Assembly (NCBI GenBank): GCA_009763385.1
Contig: CM019823.1
Location: 29,355,668-29,419,667, forward strand
DNA: 64,000 nucleotides
Origin: Coix lacryma-jobi var. lacryma-jobi
Lineage: Eukaryota > Streptophyta > Magnoliopsida > Poales > Poaceae
Direction of reading: 5' to 3'
In this document: piece after piece, positions 1 to 10,510 of the stretch
Layout: each line of letters opens with the position of its first letter
How positions within the stretch are numbered: position 1 is the first letter of the stretch
Notes under the pieces: model-generated
Databases searched by the model: none
Told to the model about the DNA's origin: nothing
Seen by the model: only the letters and a program-made list of their open reading frames with translations
Program-made: the position numbers and the translations under genes

Positions 1-989
1 TGCAAACATCTGCGTACCAAGTACATGCAAGTGATTGGGGTTCATTAGACTCCTGCCCGGTGCAAAATTTCTCCTCCATTCATCAACTACTTCCGCTCTT
101 GGAAACTCCAGCCCAGTAGCAATATTTTGAATCGTCTCGTATGGGAGACCGCTGTCAATGAAAAATTTTTCCATTGAGTCCATCTCAGACAAAGTGGTCT
201 CTCCAGATTTTCTCTGTACTCTGCCCATGTTTGAACCATACTGATTTTGCACAAATAATGGGGACAGAGGTCTTGATGTTTCCCCAAGCTGTGGAACACT
301 CTTTCCCACTTTCTTCGTGCTTGATTGTTGTTCTTTTGCAGACTTGATTAGAGAGCGTTCGTAGTCTGATTTTCGCGGAGCCTTTCGGGCTTCACGCATC
401 TTGATACCATGCTGTCCACCCTTTTCCTTAACTCCTGTGGGTTTAACAGGAGGTAAGGCTTCTCTGGGTTTCTCTTCGCTTTAGCCGCGGCCGTTGATTC
501 ATCTAAAAAATTTTTCACATCTTTTTTCACCGAAATTTGTAACTCCTCATCAGTCATTTCATAAGCTAATTTCTCGTGTGCTTTTTTTCCTGATGCAGGA
601 GCCTTCTTTTTTGGAGGTGGGGCCTTCGGTTCCGTGGCAGCGGACCGCTTCTTAGGGCCGCGCGGTGGAGGCAGGGGTGTTGGAGCCCGCGGTGGAGGAG
701 ACGGTGGGGCCGGTGGCGGTGTTGGAGCCCGCGGTGGAGGTTGTGGCGTTGGAGCCCGCGGTGGAGATGGTGGGGGCCGGTGGCGGCGTTGGAGCCCGCG
801 GTGGAGGAGATGGTGGGGCCGGTGGCGGTGTTGGAGCCCGTCGTGGAGGAGATGGGGTTGAAGCCGTGTCCTCCAACACATCGTCACCGCCCGCAGCACT
901 ATGATGCACTGGGGAATAATGACGAACTGGACTATAGTTCCTGCTACGCAAAACAACGAATGATGTGAGCATCCAACTAATATATACAT
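1..989 (-). pseudogene. CACTA downstream ORF, proline-rich, frame-broken and running off the left edge
   Basis: The minus-strand reading holds a long run of APTPPPAPPSPP-type repeats, then a Lys/Ala-rich stretch (KKRSAATEPKAPPPKKK), then YEMTDEELQISVKKDVKNF and KRVDSMVSRCVKPER. This is the proline-rich linker and conserved segment that follows the Transposase_24 part in grass CACTA proteins. Around 375-390 the frame slips by one base: the first frame ends soon after, while the next frame continues to base 1 with SVPQLGETSRPLSPLF and EKFFIDSGLPYETIQNIA, also typical of this family. In related elements a Ulp1-like cysteine protease domain often follows; it would lie outside the window. It may be a later exon of the Transposase_24 gene rather than a separate gene. 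Confidence 0.7.
655..865. repeat. GC-rich minisatellite coding the proline-rich repeats
   Basis: Imperfect repeats of GTTGGAGCCCGCGGTGGAG and GGGGCCGGTGGCG. On the minus strand they encode the APTPPPAPPSPP-like tract of the CACTA ORF. Unit spacing varies between about 27 and 60 bp. Plus-strand readings here are Gly/Arg-rich and spurious. Confidence 0.8.
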
Positions 990-1034
990 ATAGGAAGTTA
1001 GTGTAATAAAAATTGTTTCTCATTCACGCGCACA

Positions 1035-2801
1035 CTACCTATGGTGAGGATCTTGATCAGTAGGAGGAGGTTGTGGCGGTGACACTCCAGGAATAATAAT
1101 GAAGCGCTTGCGCCAGCAAATAAATGTCTTCTCTGCTTCACCTAAAGTCTTCTCCCCATCTCCCCCTTCGATTTCCAGTGCCACGCTGCCACAACCTGTC
1201 TCAACCCTATCCACCGAAACGCTAGCGTATCCGGCTGGCACTGGTTGACCATGGATTCTTGGTGTTCTTGTGCGGTCGATAGGGTTTACAACACCGACAG
1301 CCACCTTTTTCGTGGCATTTCCATCTGGAATGTGCAGCTCACAAGTAGTAAAAGGTTCTTTAACGTCATCCACGGGAAAGTGTAGCTTGGAGTCATCTTG
1401 AATGGTTGGTACTTCCGTGGAGGCGCAGCTGCTTTTCATCTGACCTGGGGGGCTAATGTTCGCTTGAGGATGCTGTGATGATGTACCTTGCCCACTCGTC
1501 ATTTGACTAAGTGCCGCTTGCACTTGCCTTTTGATTTCCTCCTGCATCCATTCTTCACGAGATTTCTCACGCTCTTGTGTTTGAAGAACATACTCCTCCA
1601 ACTTGAAGAGTCGCTCTGCCTCCTCGTCCTTCTTTCTTTGGCGGCTTCTATAACTTTCTCGATCCGCTTCGAAGGAATGTAGCCACGAAACGGCCCCAAA
1701 GCCTCTCGTACGCCCACCGTGCTCAGGATTCTCCAGCGCGTACGTGAGTTCATCCTTCTCTCTATTGGGCTTGAACTCGCCAGCCAACACCGCATTTCGT
1801 GCTTGAACTAGCCTATGTGCTGCTCTTGAAATTTGCGGGCCCCAATCAAGCTCCCCATCATTAGGGTTTATGGTTCCCCCATGAGCGTAGAACCAATTTC
1901 TGGACCGTTCACTCCAATTTCTTCTTATTGTCTCTGGGACTACCCCCCTGGCAAGCATCTCGTGTTCTTGTCTCTCCCACTTTGGAAGGGCAGTCTTATA
2001 GCCACCTGATCCTAAATGATGGTGGTATTTCTTCTGAGCTGCATTCAGTTTGTTTACTCTGACCCGGGCCTCGCTCTCTTGTGATCTTTTGTACTGTACA
2101 AATTCATCCCAATCGGCCCTTATCTTGACATACGCCTTAGAGTTGAAATCTGGCGTCTCGTTCTTCAGCACAAAGGTGTGGTACAATTTCTTCTTCCAGT
2201 CCTGAAAAAGTGTGGCCATCTTCTTCATTGTCCACTCCCGAATTCGCCTCAGCAGCTCCTCATCATCCGTGTCAAACGAGAAATGAGCTTGGACGTTATC
2301 CCAGACTAGCTGCTTGTCAAGATTGGAGACATAACTGATCTCGGGAGCACTTCGCCGCTCTTTCCATTCACGGGCACTTATCGGAATCCGATCTCTCACA
2401 AGGAACCCACAGTGAAAGACATATTTCTTTGCATTGGGTCCTAGTGGTTGGCCTGTAGCCATATCGAATTCGGAGATTACATGACGGCCCTTCAACGGCC
2501 TCTTCGGCCCTCGTTTTGGTCTGCTCTGCCCTGTCGCAGACGTCGATCCAGAGGGCTACATATAGGTAAAGACATGAAGATGAAACCCTAATACAAGTTG
2601 ACATAAAACCTAATCAAGTAATAAAGTAAATGTAAACCCTAACACGACACATTGTATATATACCTCGCCTGTATTGCCTTCTTCCATCTCAACTTGTTGT
2701 TCAGTGAGATTTTCATCATGCATGGTCATGTCTTCGTAATTCAATAAGTATTGACTCCCGTCATCGTCGCCGGCTATGATATTCATCATTTCCTCCTCCA
2801 T
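1035..2801 (-). CDS. Transposase_24 / TNPA-like CACTA protein (two exons)
   Basis: Exon 1 is 2664-2801 (ATG at 2801, 46 codons, acidic: NIIAGDDDGSQYLLNYEDMT). The donor GAG|GTATAT follows, and exon 2 runs 2555-1035 after the acceptor TATATGTAG, in phase, to a TAG stop. The joined product is about 552 residues with no internal stop. Exon 2 carries the conserved block of this family: GRHVISEFDMATGQPLGPNA near its start, then WDNVQAHFSFD, a charged region with SRNWFYAHGG, a coiled-coil-prone Glu/Arg/Lys stretch (DEEAERLFKLEEYVLQTQ), and a C-terminal IEGGDGEKTLGEA...FICWRKRFIIIPG. Proteins of this type are considered the DNA-binding partner of the tnp2 transposase and bind subterminal repeats. 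It is the only large CACTA frame here that reads through intact. Splice sites are read by eye. Confidence 0.82.
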
Positions 2802-2839
2802 CACATTCTCATTATGGTTTCTGTGAATTTTTATACAAT

Positions 2840-3205
2840 ATTCGGGGTTTTAGGGTACGGGTTTGGGGTTTAGGGTTTAGGGGTTCGGGGTTGGCGGGGT
2901 TTAGGGTTTAGGGTAGGTTTATGGGTTGGTCGGGGTTTTTGGGGTTTAGGGTTTCGGGGTTTGAGGGTTTTTAGGGTTAGGGGTTCGGGGTTTCGGGTTT
3001 TAGGGTTAGGGTTTCGGGTTTAGGGTTTGAGGGTTTAGGGTTTCGGGGTTTAGGGGTTTGAGGGTTTAAGGGTTAGGGGTTTCGGGGTTTCGGTTTTAGA
3101 GGGTTTCGGGGTTCGGGGGTTTCGGGGTTTTGAGGGTTTAGTGTTTTAGGTTCGAGGGTTTAGGGTTAGGGTTTCAGGTTTTGGGGTTTCGAGTTTTAGG
3201 CAATT
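2840..3205. repeat. Degenerate telomere-like (TTTAGGG) array
   Basis: About 360 bp of imperfect GGGTTTAGGGTTTCGGGG units on the plus strand. On the strand of the neighbouring gene it reads as repeated AAACCCTAA, the plant telobox. It ends roughly 40 bp upstream of the ATG of the Transposase_24 gene (2801), inside the transposon, so it is not a chromosome end. Confidence 0.85.
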
Positions 3206-3795
3206 CATAAAAATAACATGACAATAACATATATTCGTAAAGAGTAATAAATACTTGTTCCGACATGGCACATGATTTTCTATGAACACATATTTCTAAG
3301 AGTAATAAATACATGTTTAAACATATCCTTGTCACGTGATTTACACACCGTGGACGAGAACGACGACGGTGGACAGCAGCGAGGATGACGACAGTGCGGA
3401 TGACAGTGGACGGCGGCGAGGTCGGTGCGGCGGTCACCAGGACTACATGTCGAACACATATTTGTTACGTTAAAAAAACAATATATGATTTTCCTTTTTC
3501 TGTAAATATATCTATTCATATTCATTATTTGTATATATCTATTTCTAGAAAAGAAGAAATGAAAAAGTTAAATAGAAAATAATCTATAAATATATGTGTA
3601 AACATATATTTGTTACGTTAAAAAACATATATATATGATTTTCCTTTTTCTATAAAGAAAAGAAATGAAAGGTTAAATAGAAAAATTCATATTCATTATC
3701 TATAAATATATATATCTATTTATATTCATTTCTTTTTCTTATATATATACATATATATATATCAATTTTTCTATTTAACCTTTTCATATTTTTTT
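3206..3795. repeat. AT-rich spacer with a duplicated segment and a small inverted repeat
   Basis: A segment with TTTGTTACGTTAAAAAA and TGATTTTCCTTTTTCT occurs at about 3461-3505 and again at 3608-3652. AAAGGTTAAATAGAAAAA (about 3668) is repeated inverted as TTTTTCTATTTAACCTTT (about 3766-3783). A GC-rich island with GACGACGGTGGA lies at 3355-3440. I see no credible gene. Confidence 0.6.
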
Positions 3796-4120
3796 ACACT
3801 CTCACACACACTGGACACACACGCACACCATCACACACTGCACACGCACACACACACGCACAGGCCGGCGGCTCGGATGACGGCGGCCGGCGCGGAGGAC
3901 AGCGGCGTGGAGGACGTACGGCGGAGTGGATGAGGACGGCGGCGTGGAGGACGGCGGCGCGGACACGACGGCGAGGAGGACGGCGGCGTGGACACGACGG
4001 AGAGGAGGACGGCGGCGTGGGAGGCCGAGTGCGGAGCGGAGAGGCTCGACGGCGAGGAGAGCTCGAGGGCGGCGGCGCGGACTGGAGGCGGGGCTACTGG
4101 CGTCGATCTGGGGAAGATTG
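3796..4120. repeat. (CA)n tract followed by GGCGGCGTGGA low-complexity block
   Basis: 3796-3865 is CA-rich (CACACACACGCACA). 3880-4110 is built of GAGGACGGCGGCGTGGACACGACGG-like units. Open frames across it on both strands are Arg/Pro/Ala-rich by composition and are not taken as genes. Confidence 0.7.
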
Positions 4121-4159
4121 GAGGGCACACTGTGCCCTGTGCCCTATATACCCGGGAGG

Positions 4160-4325
4160 GCCTTTAGTCCCGGGCGAATTACGCACCGGGACTAAAGGGT
4201 CTTTAGTCCCGGTGCGTAATACGCCCCGGGACTAAAGGGTTGGACCTTTAGTCCCGGGCGGGCTTACGCACCGGGACTAAAGGGGTCTTTAGTCCCGGTG
4301 CGTAAGACGGCCCGGGACTAAAGGG
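4160..4325. repeat. Internal cluster of four CACTA subterminal-type hairpins
   Basis: Four consecutive ~36-bp palindromes of the form TTTAGTCCCGG, ~12 bases, CCGGGACTAAA begin near 4162, 4201, 4247 and 4288. They match in type the terminal cluster at 9527-9805. They lie between the end of the tnp2 gene and the start of the Transposase_24 gene, where subterminal repeats are not expected. Confidence 0.85.
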
Positions 4326-4936
4326 TTCTTTCCCGCCACAGTTTTGGGTTTTCAGTATTTTGGGTTTTGTATAAGTTTCCACTATATAATATGTTGTAAT
4401 TCTTGTTAATTGCATAGTAAATTGAACAGTAGGCATAAAATTACTTAAAAATAACAGTTGTATATCCTTTAACCTTATTGTATAGTAGAAAATTTTGTAG
4501 CATAAATTCTTTTCTTTTTTTATAATAACAAATATAAATGTAAATAACCATTCATATTTGGTTAATGCAAAAATGTAATGTTCAATTTAAATTTAAAAAA
4601 TTGTTGGCTTTCAATAGAAAATTTATTTTCATATCATTTGGACGTTAATCTTTTGTTTAAAACCTAAACAATCATTGCCCAATTTTGTTATACGCGACAG
4701 ATGCAGTAGTTTTAGATTTTTAAATTTAGTTTTTTAAATATATCTTAAATCTTTCTAATTGAACAGAAAATTGAATATTTGATATACTTTCTTTTAAAAA
4801 ATAGTATGAGATTCACATCTAGAGAAGCACATAAATCAATGATCACTACTACTAAATTATATATATATATAAATCCATTATCAAATAAATGAAGTCTTAA
4901 TTATTAATTATTACATAATATATTTACAACCCACTA
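4326..4936. other. AT-rich spacer, no gene seen
   Basis: Very AT-rich sequence between the hairpin cluster and the tnp2 stop. I see no ORF, repeat array or RNA gene. CACTACTAC at 4844 matches the first nine bases of the TIR, but no subterminal repeats follow it. Confidence 0.5.
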
Positions 4937-7900
4937 TTAAGCGGGCACAACTGTGAACCTCCTCTTGACATATGTCCCTTGGTTATGATCATTCCTTAAC
5001 CATGGAGTTTCCTCATTGTTTAACAAAATGCTTGGGTCTTTGTTCACTTTGAATGGCGGAATTCGATCATCTCTTTCATAATCACCTGACATGTCTGACT
5101 TGTCCTCAATTCCGACAACGTTTCTTTCTTCCCTGAAAGAACTATATGGCGCTTTGGCTCGTTGACGATCGAGTTCTTGTCATTTTTCCCTCTTTTTGTT
5201 TTGTAGACATGTCTTTCACATAGAACACTTGACTCACATCTGCGGCAAGGACAAATGGTTCGTCTTTGTACCCAATATTATTGAGGTCCACTGATGTCAT
5301 CCCATACTCCTTGTCGACAGTTACCCCACCTCCGGTACCGGTCATCTTGACCCATTTACACCGGAACAAAGGGACTTTAAAATTAGGTGCGTAGTCTAGT
5401 TCCCATATGTCATGTATGCGGCCATAATATGTTTGTTTGTTCCCATTTGGATCCGTGGCATCCACGCGTACACCACTGTTTTGGTTGGTGCTCCTTGCGT
5501 CTTGGGCTACTGTGTAAAATGTATTCCCATTGATCTCGTACCCTTTGTACGTGCTGATATGCCACGATGGTTGTCTGGCCAACAAATAAAGCTGCTCATC
5601 TATGTTGTCATCACCCTGACATTGTTTTCGTAACCAATCGCCGAAGGTTTGCATGTGCTGACGTGTAATCCAAGATTCACTCTTCCCGGGCCACTTGGAT
5701 CGAAGGAAATCCTTATGTACCTCGATATATGGATCTACCAATGAGGAGTTCTGTAGAACTGTGTAGTGTGCTTTATCGAAGTAATCGTCTCCTGTACCGA
5801 TATATGTTTTCTTCCCTAGTGTTCCCTTGCCACTGAGTCTGCCCTCGTGTCGTGATTCAGGAACGCCAATCGGGTCAAGGTCTGGAATAAAGTCCACACA
5901 AAACTCTATGACCTCCTCTGTTCCGTAGCCCTGGGCGATGCTTTCCTTCAGGCCGAGAACGGTTAGTAACATATTTTTTTCAGGACACTCATGAACCTCT
6001 CGAATGGGAACATGGTGTGTAGGAACACAGGACCGAGAATAATGATCTCCTTGACCAGGTGAACTAGGAGGTGTGTCATGATATCAAAGAAGGATGGAGG
6101 GAACACCAACTCAAAGCTGACGAGACATTGAACGACATCATTCTGCAAAGTAGAAAGTTCCTCTGGATTGATTGCCTTTTGTGAAATTGAATTGAGGAAT
6201 GCACATAGCTTCACGGTGGCTAGACGTACATGTGGAGGTAGAATTCCTCTTAGAGCAACAGGAAGCAATTGGGTCATAAGCACATGACAGTCATGGGACT
6301 TCAAGTTTTGGAACTTCTTCTCTGGCACATTAATTATTCTCTTTATATTGGAGGAGAATCCAGATGGGACCTTGATGCTGTTAAGGCATTCAAACATGCT
6401 TTCCTTTTCTTCTCTGCTAAGAGTGTAGCTAGCAGGGCTTAAGTAATGGCGTCCGTCATCTGTCTTCTCCGGATGCAAGTTGTCTCGTTCTTTCATGCGC
6501 TGCAAGTCCTGTCGTGCTTCAAGTGAATCCTTAGGCTTTCCGTAGACACCCATGAATCCAAGCAGGTTCACACAAAGGTTCTTTGTCAGGTGCATCACGT
6601 CGATCGCATGGCGGACCTCTAGGACATGCCAGTAGGGTAGCTCCCAGAATATGGACTTCTTCTTCCACATGGGTGCGTGTCCCGAAGCATCTTTAGGAAC
6701 AGGTTCGCTGCCCCGTCCCTTTCCAAATACTACTTTCGTATCCTTCACCATTTCAAGTATATCATCTCCGGTTCGGTTACGAGGCTTGGTTTGGTGGTCT
6801 GCCTTACCTTTAAAATGTTTGCCTTTCTTTCTTACTGGGTGGCCCACAGGAAGAAACCGACGGTGCCCAACATACACGACCTTCCGACAGTTTTTCAAAA
6901 TAAACTATCAAGGTCTTCAAAACAGTGTGTGCATGCATTATATCCCTTGTTTGTCTGGCCTGAAAGATTACTTAGAGCCGGCCAATCATTGATTGTTACG
7001 AACAATAAGGCTCGCAGGTCAAAGTGTTCCTGTTTGTACTCATCCCACACGCGTATGCCTGGTTTGCTCCATAGAAGTAGAAGTTCCTCAACTAATGGCC
7101 TCAGGTAGACATCGATGTCGTTGCCAGGTTGCTTCGGCCCTTGGATGAGCAACGGCATCATAATGAACTTCCGCTTCATGCATAACCACGGAGGAAGGTT
7201 GTAGATACATAGAGTAACTGGCCAAGTGCTATGACTACTGCTTTGCTCCGCAAAAGGATTAAAACCATCCGTACTTAAAGCGAACCTCAAGTTTCTAGCC
7301 TCATCTGCAAACTCTGGGAATTCTCTATCTATCGCTCTCCACTGGGATCCATCAGCTGGGTGCCTCAGCATATTGTCTACCTTACGGTCTTCTTTATGCC
7401 ACCGCAACATCTTTGCATTGTCCTTATTTCTGAACAAACGTTTCAAGCGTGGTATTATAGGAGCATACCACATAACCTTGGCAGGGATTTTCTTCCTGCT
7501 TGGACGTTCTTCACCCTCTACGTCGCCAGGATCATCTCGCCTTATCTTATACCGTGATGCTTCACATACGGGCATGCATCCAAATTCTCATATTCCTCCC
7601 CACGGTACAGGATGCAGTCATTAGGACATGCGTGTATCTGCTGGATTTCTAATCCCAAAGGGCAGATGGCCTGTTTTGCTTCGTACGTAGTGGTGGGCAA
7701 TTCGTTCGATTTCGGAAGCATCTTTTTCATTATCTTCAATAACTGCCCAAATGCTTTATCGGATGTACCATTCTTTGCCTTCCATTGCAGCAGTTCTAGC
7801 GTAGTACCCAGCTTTTTTTGGCCATCTTCAGCAGTGGGATATAACAATTTCGTATGATCCTCTAGCATGCGCTCAAACTTGACCTTCTCCTTGTCACTTT

Positions 7901-8330
7901 CACATTTACTTTGTGCATCACGAATGGCATCACCAAGACCATCAACATCAGCTGTCATATCTTCTGTCGCTGCCGCATCTTCTTCACCATCTCCCCCCAC
8001 TGCATCATCATCAAAGGCACCGTACTGAGCAATAATATCAGCATGGGCCAATTCTTCTTCACCTTTTTCACCATCATCCATTACAACCCCCCTTTCTCCA
8101 TGCTTCGTCCAACAAATATAGTTTGTTACGAAACCCGACTTCAACAAATGCGTATGAAGAGTCCTTGGGCATGAATATTCCTTCAAATTCTTACAGACGG
8201 CGCATGGGCAGCACATGAAACCATCTTGCTTGTTTGCCTCAGCCACACCTAAGAAATAGTGCACGCCAACAATGAACTCTTTGGAGCGGCGATCGACATT
8301 ATACATCCAATTGCGTGACAACATCTGCAT
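4937..8330 (-). pseudogene. tnp2-type CACTA transposase, several frame breaks
   Basis: Start at ATG 8330 or 8324, just after a possible splice acceptor TTTAATGCAG. Domains in order: N-terminal Transpos_assoc zinc-binding region (NWMYNVDRRSKEF, CPCAVCKNLKEYSC); acidic linker; Transposase_21 core (NLRFALSTDGFNPF, YNLPPWLCMK, DVYLRPLVEELLLLW, CTHCFED, then GHRRFLP and VRHAIDVMHLTKNLCVNLLG); DUF4218 (FECLNSIKVPSGFSSNI to FERFMSVLKK); DUF4216 (SGVRVDATDPNGNKQTYYGR to FVLAADVSQVFYV); C-terminal tail IPPFKVNKDPSILLNNEETP ending VVPA and TAA at 4937-4939. The frame changes at about 7565, 6897, 5970 and 5150, mostly by one base. Domain residues between breaks look well kept, so these may be assembly indels rather than old decay. 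The product would cut and rejoin element ends at the TIRs. Confidence 0.88.
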
Positions 8331-8446
8331 TAAATATTACAACCATGCACTTAGTAGTTTCTCATGTTATTGCACAACACTCATGACATCACATGATTGA
8401 TTAATTCAAACAAGCTTGACTACAACGAAGACTATCGCAGCTAGCA

Positions 8447-8942
8447 CTAAAAAACTAAAAATAAAATGCACTTAAGCAACATAATTAGATCGCGTCCGAT
8501 CCCAACTAAAATAGACAGATCATTCGCTTCATCAGCATGGATGGGCTGCTGCCGCTGACTCACTGCCTCATCACCTTCAGCGGCAACCTCCTGTGCAACA
8601 GAATTTCGTACGTGCTGAACGTACTCTTCCTCCCAGTACCAACCTTTACATCCGCCGGTGCCCTCCCACTGCAATTAGAACAAAGAATAAGAAATTTAAA
8701 ACAACATCATCAAGCAAAACCGATACGAATGAACCATATTAATCAAATGCGGGTAAATAATAACCCACCTCATGGTCCGGACACTTGTAGAATATACGAC
8801 CCTTGTTGATTCCCTCTTTTCTCACTCGGTACTCCTTCACAATCTTCTGCTTACACTCGCCGCAAGCAATGAGAGGAAGATCCGGCCGCAAACGCTTCGG
8901 ATCCCGATGATGAGAGGCTGAGGACCCGGTCACGGTTGCCAT
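8447..8942 (-). CDS. GRF-type zinc-finger protein with C-terminal hydrophobic segment
   Basis: Two exons: 8942-8769 (donor GAG|GTGGGT) and 8668-8447 (acceptor ATTGCAG), both whole codons, giving a product of about 131 residues. Exon 1 starts MATVTGSSASHHRDPKRLRP. Across the join it shows the zf-GRF pattern: LIACGECKQKIVKEYRV, GRIFYKCPDHE, then GTGGCKGWYWEEEY. The C-terminus has LVGIGRDLIMLLKCILFLVF, a likely membrane-spanning or hydrophobic anchor seen in many small plant GRF proteins. It lies between the element end and tnp2 on the same strand, so it is either a standard cargo gene of this CACTA family or a captured host gene. Function unknown; GRF fingers bind nucleic acid in better-studied proteins. 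Confidence 0.72.
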
Positions 8943-9526
8943 CTACTATATCCATGCTCATTTTTAAACTATTACATGCAAATTCCTAATTTTCTAAACA
9001 ATTATAAATAAAAAAGACTCTAAATTTTTCTATTTATTTAGATAATCGAAAAATATGATATAACAATACCAATTTCCACATTATCTACTCTCTATATTTA
9101 TTGTTGCAAACTATTATAAATTCCACATTTTTCTAAAGAAAATATACTAAAAAGACACTAAAATTCAATATTACTCGTCTTGCATAAGTATGAAATATAG
9201 AATGGATACTACCTAGCAGTAGAAAACTATCAAGTGATTGTGATGAACCAATTTAAACTACTCAACTTTCTATGCTTGTTCTTGCAAAGTATATATTTTA
9301 ATTAAATTCCTCTCATATTAAAAAGACATGGTAGGAGATGAAAATAGTTACCTTTAAACGCAAAGAGACGATGACGGAGTCGAAGAAGATCACCAATTGA
9401 CGCCGGAGACGAAGAACAATGAAGAACAAGCAATAGCAACAGCAAGAACAAGCAAGAAGCTCACTGAAATTTGAATGTCTCTGGCTCGGGGGAGGAAGAA
9501 GTTGGCTGGTTATAAAACCAGGAGCT
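8943..9526. other. AT-rich 5' region of the CACTA element
   Basis: Upstream of the GRF gene. 9350-9470 holds purine-rich sequence (AAGAACAAGCAAGAA, GATGACGGAGTCGAAGAAG) that could be 5' leader. No ORF or clear promoter motif is assigned. Confidence 0.4.
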
Positions 9527-9805
9527 CTAGTCCCGGTTCGTATTAAAATGGGGCTAAAAGGTGATCATTTATCCCGGGGCAAGCCACAAACCGTGGCTAA
9601 ATCTTTAGTCCCGGTCCGTGGCACCAACCGGGACTAAAGAGTGCCCTTTAGTCCCGGCTGGTAACACGGACCGGGACTAAAGGGTCCCTGCCCCGGCAGC
9701 TCTGCGCAGTAGCCGTTGGGGCAGGCCCTTTAGTCCCGGTTCGTGTTACCGACCGGGACTAAAGGGTCTATTAGTCCCGGCGGCAAAAACGCCGAGACTA
9801 AAGGC
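9527..9805. repeat. CACTA subterminal repeats (six palindromic units)
   Basis: Units of CTTTAGTCCCGG, ~12 bases, CCGGGACTAAAG start near 9528 and 9568 (both degenerate), 9604, 9648, 9728 and 9769. Each is an inverted repeat able to form a ~12-bp hairpin. In the En/Spm system, subterminal repeats are the binding sites of the TNPA-type protein. Confidence 0.9.
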
Positions 9806-9828
9806 GATTTTGAGAATCGGCCTATGAC

Positions 9829-9845
9829 CCTGTTCTGTAGTAGTG
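9829..9845 (-). repeat. CACTA terminal inverted repeat
   Basis: CCTGTTCTGTAGTAGTG on the plus strand is CACTACTACAGAACAGG on the minus strand, beginning with the diagnostic CACTA. The flanking bases after 9845 are TAG. Confidence 0.88.
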
Positions 9846-10049
9846 TAGGATTCGTTCCGAAGCTCCAGCAGCTAACATACGACGCCTGTGGTGATCGGTT
9901 GGTGTTATCATTTATGTCACGATAATAACTTGTCGATGAAAACAAAAATATATTTTGCGCGATGACGCGTGAACGAATTTGTCAAAAAATCATCTACATA
10001 CGCGCTGCGCCTTCAATTCCAACGACAACTATTCCATCCATTCCGATCC

Positions 10050-10056
10050 TATATAA
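10050..10056 (+). promoter_or_regulatory. TATA box of the ASR-type gene
   Basis: TATATAA about 150 bp upstream of the ATG at 10203. The CACTA terminus lies about 205 bp upstream of this box, so the transposon sits in the promoter region. Confidence 0.6.
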
Positions 10057-10202
10057 CCAGCAGGTTTCATCCATTTTTCTACTCCCTCCATCCATCCATA
10101 ACGCACCAGAGATTATCATCATCAAGCAGATCGATATAGATCGAACCCCAAGCAAGGCCACCAGCTGGCGACTAGCGCAACTCGATCAATCGAAACAAAA
10201 CA

Positions 10203-10510
10203 ATGGCACCACTTCCTGGGCAGCAAGCACCATGGAGGAGAGGCGTCCAAGGTGACCGACTCGCGCAAGGAGGAGAAGCACCACAAGCACATGGAGCAGC
10301 TCGGCCAGCTCGGCGCCGTTGCCGCAGGAGCCTACGCCATGCACGAGAAGCACAAGGCGACGAAGGACCCGGAGCACGCGCACTCGCACAAGATCAAGGA
10401 AGGGGTCGCTGCCGCCGTCGCCATGGGCAGCTATGGCTTTGCCTTCCACGGGCACCACCACCAGAAGAAAGATGCGAAGAAGCACCCCGCCGCACGGACA
10501 CCACCACTAG
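10203..10510 (+). pseudogene. ASR (abscisic acid, stress and ripening; ABA/WDS) protein gene with end frameshifts
   Basis: The central frame (10207 to about 10485) reads HHFLGSKHHGGEASKVTDSR, then EEKHHKHMEQLGQLGAVAAG, AYAMHEKHKATKDPEHAHSH, KIKEGVAAAVAMGSYGFAFH and GHHHQKKDAKKH. This is the ABA/WDS domain: His-rich N-terminus, a Lys/His/Glu-rich helix and the GFAFHxHH motif. ASR proteins are small hydrophilic Zn-binding, chaperone or transcription-factor-like proteins induced by drought and ABA. The ATG at 10203 is out of phase with HHFLG by one base. Near 10485-10495 a second shift would give a normal end, HGHHH and TAG at 10508-10510. Both breaks are at the gene edges while the core is intact, so an assembly indel is as likely as decay. 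No intron was found. Confidence 0.8.

Larger units (their letters stand above)
1..9845 (-). mobile_element. CACTA (En/Spm) DNA transposon, right-hand part
   Basis: The terminal inverted repeat reads CACTACTACAGAACAGG on the minus strand and ends at 9845. Inside it lie palindromic TTTAGTCCCGG...CCGGGACTAAA subterminal repeats (9527-9805), as in grass CACTA families. Minus-strand genes follow in order: GRF zinc finger, tnp2 transposase, Transposase_24 protein and a proline-rich ORF. The other terminus lies beyond base 1, so the element exceeds 9.8 kb and its 3-bp target duplication cannot be checked. The tnp2 frame is broken several times, so autonomy is doubtful unless those breaks are assembly errors. 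Confidence 0.9.

Noticed and set aside
634..968. Gly-rich plus-strand ORFs
   Set aside because: They are antisense readings of the proline-rich CACTA coding repeat.
4844..4852. CACTACTAC as the second TIR of the CACTA element
   Set aside because: The next bases do not match the TIR and no subterminal repeats follow; Transposase_24 and later ORFs lie outside it.
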